A stretch of 64,000 nt of DNA from G963662905 sp963676725 (lineage in GTDB: Bacteria; Bacteroidota; Bacteroidia; Bacteroidales; WRLA01): the NCBI GenBank assembly GCA_963676725.1, contig OY781463.1, positions 248,001 through 312,000 of the forward strand. Direction: 5' to 3'. Below, piece after piece: positions 17,903-27,174 of this stretch. Numbering within the stretch: the stretch's first letter is position 1; every line of letters starts with the position of its first letter. The notes beneath the pieces were generated by a model. The model was not told the origin of the DNA. It saw only the letters and a program-made list of their open reading frames with translations, and made no database searches. The position numbers and the translations under genes were made by a program.

Positions 17903-19807
17903 ATGCAAAAAGGAAAGATTAACGTACAAACCGAGAACATTTTTCCAATTATTAAAAAATTCCTCTATTCCGATCATGAGATCTTTTTGAGGGAATTGGT
18001 TTCAAATGCTGTGGATGCTACTCAAAAGCTTAAAGCTCTTGCATCTATGGGAAAAGTAAAAGGTGATCTTGGCGATACAAGCATTGAGGTGATCCTTGAT
18101 GATAAAAAGAAAACCCTGACTGTACGCGACAGAGGCATCGGAATGACTGCCGAAGAAGTTGACCGTTTTATCAATCAGATCGCTTTTAGCAGCGCCGAAG
18201 AATTCGTGAAAGAGTTTAAAGGAAAATCTGAAGCAGAATCTGCCAAAATTATCGGCCATTTTGGTCTTGGATTTTATTCCGCTTTTATGGTTTCCGATAA
18301 GGTGCAAATCAAAACCCTTTCGTATAAAGAAGATGCAGTAGCTCAAAAATGGGAATGCGATGGCAGCCCTGATTATACGCTGAAAGAATCAAAAAAGAAA
18401 GAACGTGGAACCGATATCGTGCTGCATATTGCCGATGATTCTAAAGAATTTCTGGAAGAACACCGCATCCTCGACCTGCTAAAGAAATACTGTAAATTCC
18501 TGCCCGTTGAAATTAAATTCGGCAACGAAAAAATTTCCGAAAAGGTTGAAGGCGAAAAGGATAAGGACGGAAATGATGTGTATAAAGAGATTGAAAAAGA
18601 ACGCATCATCAATAATACCAAGCCTGCATGGGTGCAAAAACCGGCAGACTTAACCGAAGAGGATTATAAGAATTTCTATAGGGAACTCTATCCCATGAAT
18701 TTTGAGGAGCCTTTGTTCCATATCCACCTGAATGTTGATTATCCTTTTAACCTCACCGGTATCCTTTACTTCCCAAAGGCTAAGAACCGCTTTGAGGTAC
18801 AAAAAGATAAAATCCAGTTATACAGCAATCAGGTGTTTGTTACCGATTCTGTAGAAGGTATTGTTCCTGAGTTTTTGATGTTGCTGCATGGTGTGCTCGA
18901 TTCACCTGATATCCCATTGAATGTATCGCGCTCTTATCTGCAAAGCGATTCTAATGTGAAGAAAATCAGCAACCACATCATGAAAAAGGTGGCTGATAAG
19001 CTTGAGGAAATGTATAAAGAAGATCGCCCCGATTTTGAGAAAAAATGGGATGATATCCGCGTATTTATCCAATATGGTATGATCAGCGAACAAAAATTCT
19101 ACGATCGTGCCGAGAAGTTCTGCCTCCTGAAAAACATGGACGGGAAATACTTTAACTTCGAAGAATATAAAGAGCATATCAAAGAGAATCAGACCGATAA
19201 GGATAAAAAACTGGTTTATTTATATGCCACAAATCCGGAAGAGCAATACAGTTATATAGAGGCAGCCAAGCAAAAAGGCTACGATGTGCTGCTGCTCGAT
19301 GGAATACTCGATAATCATTTTATCAACCATATGGAAACCAAGCTGGCCGATTCTTCTTTTGTGCGCGTTGATGCTGAAACAGCAGATAAGCTCATTAAAA
19401 AAGATGAAGAAATGCCATCGAAATTAAGCGATGAGGACAAAGAAAAACTCAAGCCTGTTTTCGAAAATAATGTGAATAAGGCTCAGTTTACCGTTATGTT
19501 TGAGAATATGTCGGAAAGCGAACAACCCGTTATTATCACCCGTCCGGAATTTATGCGCCGCATGAAAGATATGCAGGAGCTTGGTGGTGGCGGAATGGGT
19601 TTTATGGGAAATATGCCCGATATGTACAATCTTGTGGTGAACAGCAATCATCAGGTTGTGGGCGAAATCCTCGCTATGGAAGACGAAGAAAAGAAAGCAC
19701 AATTAGCGAAACAACTGACAGATCTCGCTTTATTGTCACAGAATATGCTGAAAGGCGAAAGCCTGGATAAATTCCTGAAAAGGAGTGTAGAATTAATTGG
19801 AAAGTAA
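17903..19807 (+). CDS. htpG: Molecular chaperone HtpG (Hsp90 family)
   Basis: The 634-residue cytosolic Hsp90 is of normal bacterial length. The N-terminal ATPase domain begins GKINVQTENIFPIIKKFLYS and contains FLRELVSNAVDA (motif with the catalytic Glu and Asn), VRDRGIGMT and IGHFGLGFYSAF. The middle domain has NVSRSYLQSD. The C-terminal dimerisation domain ends SLDKFLKRSVELIGK. The start at MQKGKINVQ matches the family N-terminus. It appears monocistronic, with a promoter candidate upstream and a terminator downstream. Confidence 0.98.
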   Translation: MQKGKINVQTENIFPIIKKFLYSDHEIFLRELVSNAVDATQKLKALASMGKVKGDLGDTSIEVILDDKKKTLTVRDRGIGMTAEEVDRFINQIAFSSAEEFVKEFKGKSEAESAKIIGHFGLGFYSAFMVSDKVQIKTLSYKEDAVAQKWECDGSPDYTLKESKKKERGTDIVLHIADDSKEFLEEHRILDLLKKYCKFLPVEIKFGNEKISEKVEGEKDKDGNDVYKEIEKERIINNTKPAWVQKPADLTEEDYKNFYRELYPMNFEEPLFHIHLNVDYPFNLTGILYFPKAKNRFEVQKDKIQLYSNQVFVTDSVEGIVPEFLMLLHGVLDSPDIPLNVSRSYLQSDSNVKKISNHIMKKVADKLEEMYKEDRPDFEKKWDDIRVFIQYGMISEQKFYDRAEKFCLLKNMDGKYFNFEEYKEHIKENQTDKDKKLVYLYATNPEEQYSYIEAAKQKGYDVLLLDGILDNHFINHMETKLADSSFVRVDAETADKLIKKDEEMPSKLSDEDKEKLKPVFENNVNKAQFTVMFENMSESEQPVIITRPEFMRRMKDMQELGGGGMGFMGNMPDMYNLVVNSNHQVVGEILAMEDEEKKAQLAKQLTDLALLSQNMLKGESLDKFLKRSVELIGK

Positions 19808-19828
19808 GGAAAAGAGTTTATCTTTGTA

Positions 19829-19883
19829 AAAGGCTGGTTGAACTGCTTCCCTGTATTGGGTGCTGATCAGCCGGCCTTTTTTA
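19829..19883 (+). terminator. Probable intrinsic terminator after htpG
   Basis: aaaggctgg (19829-19837) pairs with ccggccttt (19871-19879) with one G-T wobble, followed by a T run. The loop is long (about 33 nt), which lowers confidence. Confidence 0.6.
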
Positions 19884-19957
19884 TTTTCTGCAATAGGTTT
19901 TTGTAGATCTATCAGCGATTGATAAAAGATATTATTCATTAAGTAAATTGTAAATAT

Positions 19958-20560
19958 ATGAAAAAAGGATGCATTATCTCCGGAGCCATTGGGCTACTTC
20001 TCCTGATTGCTGCTATTTTTATGTACACTTCCGTAAAAAGCAGCTATAACCAATTAGTAGTACAGGACGAAAGCGTTACTTCCGCATGGTCGCAGGTCGA
20101 AAACGTCTACCAGCGCCGTGCCGACCTGATTCCAAATTTGGTGAATACAGTAAAAGGCTATGCCGATTTTGAGCAAAAAACCCTTACCGATGTCATTGAA
20201 GCCCGCTCTAAAGCAACATCAGTGAACATTGATGCATCAAAATTAAATGCACAAAGTATTGCGCAATTCCAACAGGCTCAAGATGGCCTTAGTAGCGCAC
20301 TGTCGCGCCTGATGGTGGTGGTCGAAAAATATCCCGATCTGAAAGCAAATCAGGGCTTTCTGGATTTACAAGCGCAGCTTGAGGGAACAGAAAATAGAAT
20401 TAGTACAGAACGTATGAAATTTAATCAGGTGGTGCAGAGTTATAATACTATGGTACGAAAATTCCCGATGAATCTTTTTGCCGGATACTTTGGCTTTGAT
20501 AAGAAAGAATATTTCAAAGCAGAACAGGGCGCAGAAAAAGCCCCTGAAGTAAAATTTTAA
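19958..20560 (+). CDS. lemA: LemA family membrane protein
   Basis: This is a 200-residue protein with one N-terminal membrane helix (IISGAIGLLLLIAAIFMYTS) and a long helical domain. It has the LemA signatures VTSAWSQVENVYQRRADLIPNL, NLVNTVKGYADFE and FNQVVQSYNTMVRKFP. LemA proteins are anchored with the helical part outside the cytoplasm; their biochemical role is not settled. Two TPM-domain genes follow at 19 nt and 47 nt, the usual lemA-TPM gene neighbourhood. Confidence 0.95.
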   Translation: MKKGCIISGAIGLLLLIAAIFMYTSVKSSYNQLVVQDESVTSAWSQVENVYQRRADLIPNLVNTVKGYADFEQKTLTDVIEARSKATSVNIDASKLNAQSIAQFQQAQDGLSSALSRLMVVVEKYPDLKANQGFLDLQAQLEGTENRISTERMKFNQVVQSYNTMVRKFPMNLFAGYFGFDKKEYFKAEQGAEKAPEVKF

Positions 20561-20579
20561 TCACCAATATATTATATAA

Positions 20580-21020
20580 ATGGACGCTGTAAGTATTTTT
20601 TCTAAAGAAGAAACAGAGGACATCAAACAGGCCATCCTGAATGCAGAACTGGATACCAGCGGAGAAATTCGTGTGCATGTGGAAAATGTATGTGAGGGCG
20701 ATGTGCTCGATCGTGCATCTTATTGGTTTGATAAGCTTAAAATGCATGAAACAGAACTGCGTAATGGGGTGCTGTTTTATCTCGCAGTGAAAAACCGAAA
20801 GTTTGCTGTAATCGGTGATCAAGGCATTAATACAAAAGTGCCCGCAGGCTTTTGGGACAATATTAAAGCAATGATGCTGGAGCATTTTCGAGAAGGACGA
20901 TTTGCCCAAGGCCTTATTGATGGAGTGTGTTTGGCAGGTGAAAATCTGAAAAAACATTTTCCTTATCAAAAGGATGATGTAAACGAATTGCCCGATGACA
21001 TTTCATTTGGTACGAATTAA
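20580..21020 (+). CDS. TPM domain protein (soluble, YgcG-like fold)
   Basis: This 146-residue protein has no signal peptide. It carries the TPM-domain pattern: FSKEETEDIKQAILNAELDTSGEIRVHVE, then YFLAVKNRKFAVIGDQGI-type strands (FYLAVKNRKFAVIGDQGINT) and a C-terminal amphipathic helix (FREGRFAQGLIDGVCLAGENL). It is second in the lemA cluster. TPM domains are called phosphatase-like in plants, but bacterial function is unclear. Confidence 0.85.
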   Translation: MDAVSIFSKEETEDIKQAILNAELDTSGEIRVHVENVCEGDVLDRASYWFDKLKMHETELRNGVLFYLAVKNRKFAVIGDQGINTKVPAGFWDNIKAMMLEHFREGRFAQGLIDGVCLAGENLKKHFPYQKDDVNELPDDISFGTN

Positions 21021-21067
21021 ATGCAATTGCTCAGGCTTTGCCTCCTCAAATTGAAAGGACAGGAATA

Positions 21068-21889
21068 ATGATACATAGAAAACAAGGATTTATAATAGGA
21101 TGTTTCATTCTCTTAATGAGTTTGAATACAGGTCTTTATGCTCAGGATGTTCCTGCAAGGCCCAATCCGCCAAAATTAGTAAATGATTTGGCCGGAGTAC
21201 TGAGTGCGGCGGAAGTTCAAGAGCTCGAGCGCTCTTTAGTGGCATTTAACGATACTACTTCCACGCAAATAATGGTTCTTACCGTGTCATCGCTCAATGG
21301 ATATGACCCGGCTGGTTTTGCTACAAAAATCGGGGAACAATGGGGCGTTGGACAAAAAGGAAAGAACAACGGAATTATTGTTCTGGTAAAGCCAAAGCTT
21401 AATGCCCGCGATAAAGGACAGGTTTTTATCTCAGTAGGCTATGGTCTAGAAGGTGTTGTGCCTGATGCGATTGCAAATCGTATCTCCGATAATGAAATGA
21501 TTCCTTATTTTAAGAACAATGATTATTATGGAGGAATTACGGCAGGGACAAATATTCTGAAATCGTTGACAGCAGGGGAATATAGCGCCGAAGATTATCA
21601 AAAACAATCAGAAGGAAGTCCCTTGTTTGCCTTGGGTCTCTTCCTTTTTATGGCCTTCTTTTTTATCTTGGTAATGGCAAAAGGCAAAAGGCAAAGAAGT
21701 GGATATACACTTGGAAGCAGCGCGGCGGCTTCCAGTATCCCTTGGTGGTTGATGATGGGTGGTTCCTCCTTTAGTGGACGCTCTTCATCGGGTTCGTCTT
21801 CCTGGTCCGATTTTTCCTCGGGTGGCGGTAGCTTTGGAGGATTTGGCGGCGGTAGCTTTGGTGGTGGAGGTGCCGGTGGAAGTTGGTAG
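21068..21889 (+). CDS. TPM domain membrane protein with Gly/Ser-rich C-terminus (YgcG type)
   Basis: The start was placed at ATG 21068, which gives a 273-residue protein beginning with a signal peptide (FIIGCFILLMSLNTGLYAQ). An in-frame ATG at 21038 would add ten polar residues before it. The TPM domain follows (VNDLAGVLSAAEVQELERSL; GIIVLVKPK; VFISVGYGLEGVVPDAIANR). Next are a membrane helix (LFALGLFLFMAFFFILVMA) and a low-complexity Ser/Gly tail (GGGSFGGFGGGSFGGGGAGG). This is the standard YgcG architecture, exported with the TPM domain in the periplasm. It is the third gene of the lemA cluster. Confidence 0.9.
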   Translation: MIHRKQGFIIGCFILLMSLNTGLYAQDVPARPNPPKLVNDLAGVLSAAEVQELERSLVAFNDTTSTQIMVLTVSSLNGYDPAGFATKIGEQWGVGQKGKNNGIIVLVKPKLNARDKGQVFISVGYGLEGVVPDAIANRISDNEMIPYFKNNDYYGGITAGTNILKSLTAGEYSAEDYQKQSEGSPLFALGLFLFMAFFFILVMAKGKRQRSGYTLGSSAAASSIPWWLMMGGSSFSGRSSSGSSSWSDFSSGGGSFGGFGGGSFGGGGAGGSW

Positions 21890-21940
21890 TTTGTTTACCT
21901 AATCCATTATTCTAAATCCGTTTCAACATCTTGTCTTTTT

Positions 21941-21978
21941 CTTAACAGCACAAATTTATATGAATTTGTGCTGTTAAG
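21941..21978. promoter_or_regulatory. Upstream palindrome 1 before the DUF4143 ATPase gene
   Basis: A perfect inverted repeat with 16-bp arms (cttaacagcacaaatt / aatttgtgctgttaag) and a 6-nt centre (tatatg). Its core is CACAAATT-N6-AATTTGTG, identical to palindrome 2. It may be an operator or form an mRNA/DNA hairpin. Confidence 0.85.
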
Positions 21979-22011
21979 TTCACAAATTTAGCTAAATTTG
22001 TGAACTTAACA
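21972..22011. promoter_or_regulatory. Upstream palindrome 2 before the DUF4143 ATPase gene
   Basis: A perfect 40-bp palindrome with no unpaired centre (tgttaagttcacaaatttag followed by its exact complement). The core CACAAATT-N6-AATTTGTG repeats that of palindrome 1, with centres 32 bp apart (about three helical turns). The two palindromes share the gttaag at 21973-21978. It ends 10 nt before the ATG at 22021. Confidence 0.88.
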
Positions 22012-22020
22012 TTATTTATC

Positions 22021-23148
22021 ATGATTGATCGATATCTGTATAAGCAAATTTTATCTCAATTATTTAAAGGAAAAGTTATTGTAGTTTATGGTGCACGACG
22101 CGTGGGTAAAACTACTTTATCAAAAGCCTTTTTGGCTAATATTGATGGTGCGCGATATTTTAACTGCGAGTTGGAACAAAACCGTTCAGCCATAGAAACC
22201 ACCAATACAGAATTGCTAAAAAGTTTTTTTGGTTCCTACAGGCTGATAATTCTTGATGAAGCACAGCATATTCAGAATATCGGTTTGATTCTAAAGGTGC
22301 TTGTGGATACTTTTCCGGAATTGCAGATTATCGCCACGGGTTCTTCAAGCTTTGATCTTGGTCAGAAAATCAGTGAACCTTTGACAGGGCGTGCTCGTCG
22401 TTTTGTTTTATACCCACTATCATATCAGGAACTTCTTGCATCAGCAGACCCGATTAGCATTTATGCCCAGCTCGACAATATCCTGCGTTTTGGTCTATAC
22501 CCTGAAGTGTATGGAAAAAGTGAGGAAGAAGCCATAGAAGAATTGAACGAAATTGCTTCCAACTATTTGTATAAAGATGTTTTGCAGTTTGAGCGTTTGA
22601 AGCGTTCTGATTTATTGATGAAATTGCTTAAAGCGCTCGCTTTTCAATTAGGAAGTGATGTTTCGTTTCAAGAGTTGAGCCGCTTATTGGGAGTAAGTGT
22701 GCATACTGTGATTCGATATATTGAACTCTTGGAACAAAGCTTTGTGATATACCGCTTGCATGCTTTCAGCAGGAATCCGAGGAAAGAACTGAGCAAATCG
22801 CAGAAGATTTATTTTAACGACCTGGGGATACGAAATGCCGTAATTCAACAATTCGCACCAATGAATATTAGGAATGATAAGGGTGCGCTCTGGGAAAATT
22901 TCTGCATCAATGAGCGTATTAAATGGAATCAGGCAATGGGGAGTCATCAGAATATTTATTTCTGGCGAAGCTATGCACAGCAGGAAGTGGATTATATTGA
23001 AGAAAAAGACGGACAACTTCACGCCTTGGAATTCAAATATACCCCTAAATCAAAAATTAAATTGCCATCCGGTTTTGTAAAATCGTATCCTGAAACTGCC
23101 TTCCGGCAAATTAATCGGGAGAATTTCGTTTATGAGCTTTTTCGCTAA
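22021..23148 (+). CDS. AAA ATPase of the DUF4143 (ATP-binding, archaeal AAA-like) family
   Basis: The chosen start is ATG 22021 (MIDRYLYKQIL); an upstream in-frame TTG at 22000 falls inside the palindrome. The 375-residue product has Walker A in VVYGARRVGKTTLSKA, Walker B in LIILDEAQHI, a sensor-like IIATGSSSFDL, and LTGRARRFVLYPLSYQEL, all typical of this family. A winged-helix-like segment (SFQELSRLLGVSVHTVIRYIELLEQ) and a C-terminal nuclease-fold-like DUF4143 part follow (KGALWENFCINERI, then EVDYIEEKDGQLHALEFKY, with Glu/Asp-E.K spacing). The cellular role is unknown. It stands alone between the lemA cluster and a convergent kinase gene. Confidence 0.93.
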   Translation: MIDRYLYKQILSQLFKGKVIVVYGARRVGKTTLSKAFLANIDGARYFNCELEQNRSAIETTNTELLKSFFGSYRLIILDEAQHIQNIGLILKVLVDTFPELQIIATGSSSFDLGQKISEPLTGRARRFVLYPLSYQELLASADPISIYAQLDNILRFGLYPEVYGKSEEEAIEELNEIASNYLYKDVLQFERLKRSDLLMKLLKALAFQLGSDVSFQELSRLLGVSVHTVIRYIELLEQSFVIYRLHAFSRNPRKELSKSQKIYFNDLGIRNAVIQQFAPMNIRNDKGALWENFCINERIKWNQAMGSHQNIYFWRSYAQQEVDYIEEKDGQLHALEFKYTPKSKIKLPSGFVKSYPETAFRQINRENFVYELFR

Positions 23149-23164
23149 TAATTGGAATCAGCAT

Positions 23165-23197
23165 GAAAATTGCCGGTTCGGCTTTAGCCGTAATTTT
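23165..23197. terminator. Weak candidate bidirectional terminator
   Basis: Between two convergent genes lies aaaatt...cggctttagccg...aatttt, an inner stem of cggc/gccg flanked by complementary aaaatt/aatttt. Pairing is interrupted, so this is tentative. Confidence 0.35.
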
Positions 23198-23244
23198 GGT
23201 TTAAAACATATTCCATGATGAACAGCGTTTTATCCGTTTTTAGC

Positions 23245-26200
23245 TCAAAAATTCTTTTTTAGTATTCCTAATAATTTCCCCCGATCAATCGGTTTTGTAA
23301 TAAAATCATTACACCCGGCTTTTATGCTCATTTCCCTGTCTTCTGCTTGAGCGTATGCAGTTTGTGCCAAAATAAAAACCTCTTTGTTGAAAGTGCGTAT
23401 TTTGCGAGTGGCTTCGTAGCCGTTCATTTGAGGAATTTTGATATCCATAAGGATCAGGTCAATATCCGGATTCTTTTGGCAGAATTCTACAGCCTCAATA
23501 CCGGTTTTTGCGATAAGGATTTCTTTCTCAAATTCTTTAAGCACAATAGTTAAATAGGTGATCACAATTTCTTCGTCTTCAACAATCAGGATTTTTAGCC
23601 CCCTTTGAGGCAATTGTTTTTTATTCGGCTTTGTTGTATTGGTTTTTAGAATGTCATTGTTTTTTGGCGTGTAAGGAAGCGTAAAATGAAAGATAGAGCC
23701 AAAGCTCTCTTTGCTTGTTACCCAGATTTTTCCGCCCAACATTTCAATATAGGCTTTGGAAATGGCCAAGCCTAAACCTGAACCTTCATAAGCCCCTCTG
23801 TCATCAATATCTGCTTGTTCAAACCGATTGAATATTGCTTTTAGTCTGTTTTTTTGTATGCCGATACCGGAGTCTTTCACATAAAACTCCAGTTCATATG
23901 ATTTGGGATTTTTGTTTAGGGAATAACCAAATTCAATGCTACCGGAATGAGTATATTTAATCGCATTTTTAATGAGGTTAGTTAAAATGGAGTTGAGTTT
24001 TTCCGTATCAGATTTAATGTTTGCCTGCTGATCGGGAAGCCTGTTTGTAAAGGAAAGTTGAAGGCCCTTTTTTTGAGCTTCCGGATAGAAAAATTCAAAT
24101 AACTCATCCATTGCCTTATTTAGGTTTAAATCTGAAAGGGAAATATCGACTTGTCCTGATTCAATTTTAGAGATATCGATAATATCATGGATGGTATTAA
24201 GCATACGGGCGCCACTTCTTTCAATAATACTTATGTATTGCTGTTGTTCTTTACCGCTTAGTCCAGGTTCTTTTAATAGGGTAGTAAACCCCAGGATTCC
24301 ATTCATTGGTGTTCGGATTTCATGGCTCATATTTGCCAAAAATGCTGATTTTAAACGGTCTGATTCTTCAGCTTTTTCTTTGGCAATAATTAATTCTTTT
24401 TCTACTTTTAGACGCTCTGTAACATCACTGATTACGCCGGTTATTTTTATGATATTGCCTTGAGCGTCTTTTTCAGCTTCGGCAATCGAATGAATCTTCT
24501 TTCTAATTCCTTTATCGTGGGTAATGATATCAAAGACCAAATCGTATTTTTTGTTTTTCTCTATCAGGTCAATTAAAGCTTGATGTACCCTTTCTCTTTC
24601 GGGGATACATCTCTCCACCATCTCTGTTGAAAAATTTCCCATATCCGGATCAAAACCATAAATTCTTTTGCCTTCATCAGAGGTCCAGAATTTTGTTGTA
24701 ACAGGATTATACTCCCAGTTTCCTACCTGCCCCATAGCCTGGGCTTTTTTGTAGCGTTTTTGATTATTGATGAGTGCCCGTTCCGTCTTTTTTTGCTCAG
24801 AGATATCTACGTGCGTTCCAATCATGCGAATCGCTTTTCCGTTTTCATCGAAAATTGCGTCAGCGCGAGAAAGAATTTCCACCCAATGCCCATCTTTATG
24901 TTTCATTCTGAATTCCATCTCAAAACGATCCCGTTTCTTGTTGATTACCTCATTTAGCATTTCCCAGGATTTTTTTGCATCCTCTGGTTCTGTATGGGAT
25001 TCCCAAATTGAAAAATCATTGGGAATTTCGTCATATTCATAGCCTAGCATACTTTTCCACCCGGGTGAATAATAAATTTCATTTGTTAAGAGGTTCCAGT
25101 CGTAAATCCCATCTTTGGATGCTTTCATTGCCAAATTAAAACGTTCTTGGCTTTCTTTAATTTCCCTTTCTGCATTTTTGCGGTCAGTAAAATCTTCAGT
25201 ATGCACCATAACCCGATTTGGGGGAATAAAGGTGTATTTCACATTCAGGTATTTTTTGTCGCCGAATGTTTTAAACCGATAATCCATCTCTCTTGCGATA
25301 GTCGTTTTTTGCTGCAAACATTGCTTAAACCCTTGTAAAGTTTCTTCGTCGTCCCGATACATTTCGCCGGCCTTTATTCCAATGATATTGGCAATTTTTC
25401 CTTGGGTAAGCGTAAAAGCAGCAGTATTATAATTGCTGAGCACAAAATCGCCATCTAAATATTGCCAAGTATAGGTTGGAATCGGACTATTCGTGAAGAG
25501 TGTACGGAATTTTTTTTCGCTGTCCTTTGCCTTTTCCAGAGCTTTTGCTGTTTCATGTTCTGCCCTTTTTCGCTCGGTAATGTCTCGTGCTACTCCATAA
25601 TAAAAGATTTTTTCGTCCAGTTTAAATTTTTTGCCACTTATTTCTATTGGCACGAAACTTCCGTCTTTTCGTAAATGGCTTGTTTCAAACATGGCCTGTT
25701 CGTTGAAATGGATATTTTTCCAAAATTTCAAAAACTCTGCAATAGGGAAATTTGGATCTATTGAATCTATCATTGAACCAATAATTTCATTTTTGGATTT
25801 CGCCAACATATCACAAGCGCCTTGATTGGTTTCAATGATTGTCCCATCTTCTGACATTAAATAAATCGCATCAGAAGCAGTCTCTATCAGGTTTTTATAT
25901 TTTGTTTCGCTTTGTTTTAGCGCTTTTTCTGATTGTTTCCGTTCAGTAATATCGCTGATAAAACAAATAAACTGACCGCCATCAAATGGCTGATATTGTA
26001 TGTTGATTTCAACATCAAAAAAGGAACCGTCTTTTCTAAGGTGCTTTGTTTCAAAGCGATCTGAGCCTTTTTTTGTTAAATTTTTAATTCGGATTTTTGT
26101 CTCATCCGGCGTTTCGAGTACATCAATATTGCTGATGTTCATCGATAATAGTTCATCAGGGCTGTAGCCGCTCATTAGGCAATAGGCGTCGTTTACTTCT

Positions 26201-27174
26201 ACTATTTCGCCTTGCATATTGACAATCCAGAAGCCGCTTAAGGCGGTTTTTAGTATTGTTTTGTGTTTGTCCGCGCTCCTTTTTAACCCTTCTTCTGCTT
26301 TTTTGCGTTCCGTTAAATCCATATTGGTTCCAGCCAACCTAAGAATCTTTCCCTCAGCATCGCGTATAATAAAACCGCGAGAAAGAATCGGAACATAATG
26401 ACCATCCTTATGCAGAAGCCGAAATTCAAGTTTGTAATTTTCTAAATTAGTTTTTAAGGCTTTATCCAAAACCGCATCAATGTTTGCTCTGTCTTCCTGG
26501 TGCGAGAGCTTATACCAAAGCTGATCACTCACGGGCAATTCATTGGGCGTATAGCCGATTTGTGCCCACCATTGCGGTGAGTAATAGATTTTTTTATTGG
26601 CAAAATCCCAATCCCAATAGGCATCATTGGATCCTTTAATTACTAAATTTAATCGTTCTTCGCTTTCTGTTAGTGCTTGCTTCGCTAATTTGTGTTCCGT
26701 GATGTCTTCGCCTGAGCTTAACAAACCGTTTATATTGCCATCATTATCCCTAAGCAGGGTGTTAAACCATTTAATAATCCTTTTCTGGCCGTCTTTTCTT
26801 ATGATTTCATTTTCATAAGTTTCCTGGTCTTCCACTTTCCCATTCATCAGTTCTTTGAAATATCCTTTCACTGTACTGCTGATTTTTTTTGGCAAGCACG
26901 TTGAAAACCATTCTTTCCCAATTAGTTCACTCTCCTCGTACCCCAAAACATCATGCCCTTTTTTATTCAATAGAGTTATTTCTCCATTAGGGTTCAATGC
27001 AATGATTAGGCTGTTTACAATGTTTAGGTATTTATTGGCCAGATTTTCTTGTTCGCTCAGTTTTTCAGCAGGCTTCATTAATCTATTGTGTAGATTTTTA
27101 TAATGGATTAAATCCTGTTCGAGCTTTTCTATTTTCGAAATTAATTCATCTCTGTTAAATTTTTCGTTTTCCAT
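23245..27174 (-). CDS. Hybrid sensor histidine kinase with seven PAS domains and a C-terminal receiver
   Basis: The 1309-residue product lacks signal peptide and membrane segments, so sensing is probably cytoplasmic. After a short coiled coil, seven PAS/PAC units span about 45-920. They show FSTCLP-type inter-domain linkers and repeated endings such as GTNMDLTERKKAEEG and GTHVDISEQKKTERAL. Several resemble the PAS_3 type (YYSPQWWAQIGYTPNEL, YYSPGWKSMLGYEYDEIP). HisKA follows with the phospho-acceptor His in SHEIRTPMNGILGF, then HATPase with VKDSGIGIQ and GSGLGLAISKAYI. The receiver (about 1185-1305) has the phospho-acceptor Asp in LILMDIKIPQMNGYEA. No separate regulator gene is adjacent. Its location between the ATPase and the respiratory operon could mean redox or oxygen sensing, but no heme or flavin motif proves this. 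Confidence 0.95.
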   Translation of the reverse strand: MENEKFNRDELISKIEKLEQDLIHYKNLHNRLMKPAEKLSEQENLANKYLNIVNSLIIALNPNGEITLLNKKGHDVLGYEESELIGKEWFSTCLPKKISSTVKGYFKELMNGKVEDQETYENEIIRKDGQKRIIKWFNTLLRDNDGNINGLLSSGEDITEHKLAKQALTESEERLNLVIKGSNDAYWDWDFANKKIYYSPQWWAQIGYTPNELPVSDQLWYKLSHQEDRANIDAVLDKALKTNLENYKLEFRLLHKDGHYVPILSRGFIIRDAEGKILRLAGTNMDLTERKKAEEGLKRSADKHKTILKTALSGFWIVNMQGEIVEVNDAYCLMSGYSPDELLSMNISNIDVLETPDETKIRIKNLTKKGSDRFETKHLRKDGSFFDVEINIQYQPFDGGQFICFISDITERKQSEKALKQSETKYKNLIETASDAIYLMSEDGTIIETNQGACDMLAKSKNEIIGSMIDSIDPNFPIAEFLKFWKNIHFNEQAMFETSHLRKDGSFVPIEISGKKFKLDEKIFYYGVARDITERKRAEHETAKALEKAKDSEKKFRTLFTNSPIPTYTWQYLDGDFVLSNYNTAAFTLTQGKIANIIGIKAGEMYRDDEETLQGFKQCLQQKTTIAREMDYRFKTFGDKKYLNVKYTFIPPNRVMVHTEDFTDRKNAEREIKESQERFNLAMKASKDGIYDWNLLTNEIYYSPGWKSMLGYEYDEIPNDFSIWESHTEPEDAKKSWEMLNEVINKKRDRFEMEFRMKHKDGHWVEILSRADAIFDENGKAIRMIGTHVDISEQKKTERALINNQKRYKKAQAMGQVGNWEYNPVTTKFWTSDEGKRIYGFDPDMGNFSTEMVERCIPERERVHQALIDLIEKNKKYDLVFDIITHDKGIRKKIHSIAEAEKDAQGNIIKITGVISDVTERLKVEKELIIAKEKAEESDRLKSAFLANMSHEIRTPMNGILGFTTLLKEPGLSGKEQQQYISIIERSGARMLNTIHDIIDISKIESGQVDISLSDLNLNKAMDELFEFFYPEAQKKGLQLSFTNRLPDQQANIKSDTEKLNSILTNLIKNAIKYTHSGSIEFGYSLNKNPKSYELEFYVKDSGIGIQKNRLKAIFNRFEQADIDDRGAYEGSGLGLAISKAYIEMLGGKIWVTSKESFGSIFHFTLPYTPKNNDILKTNTTKPNKKQLPQRGLKILIVEDEEIVITYLTIVLKEFEKEILIAKTGIEAVEFCQKNPDIDLILMDIKIPQMNGYEATRKIRTFNKEVFILAQTAYAQAEDREMSIKAGCNDFITKPIDRGKLLGILKKNF

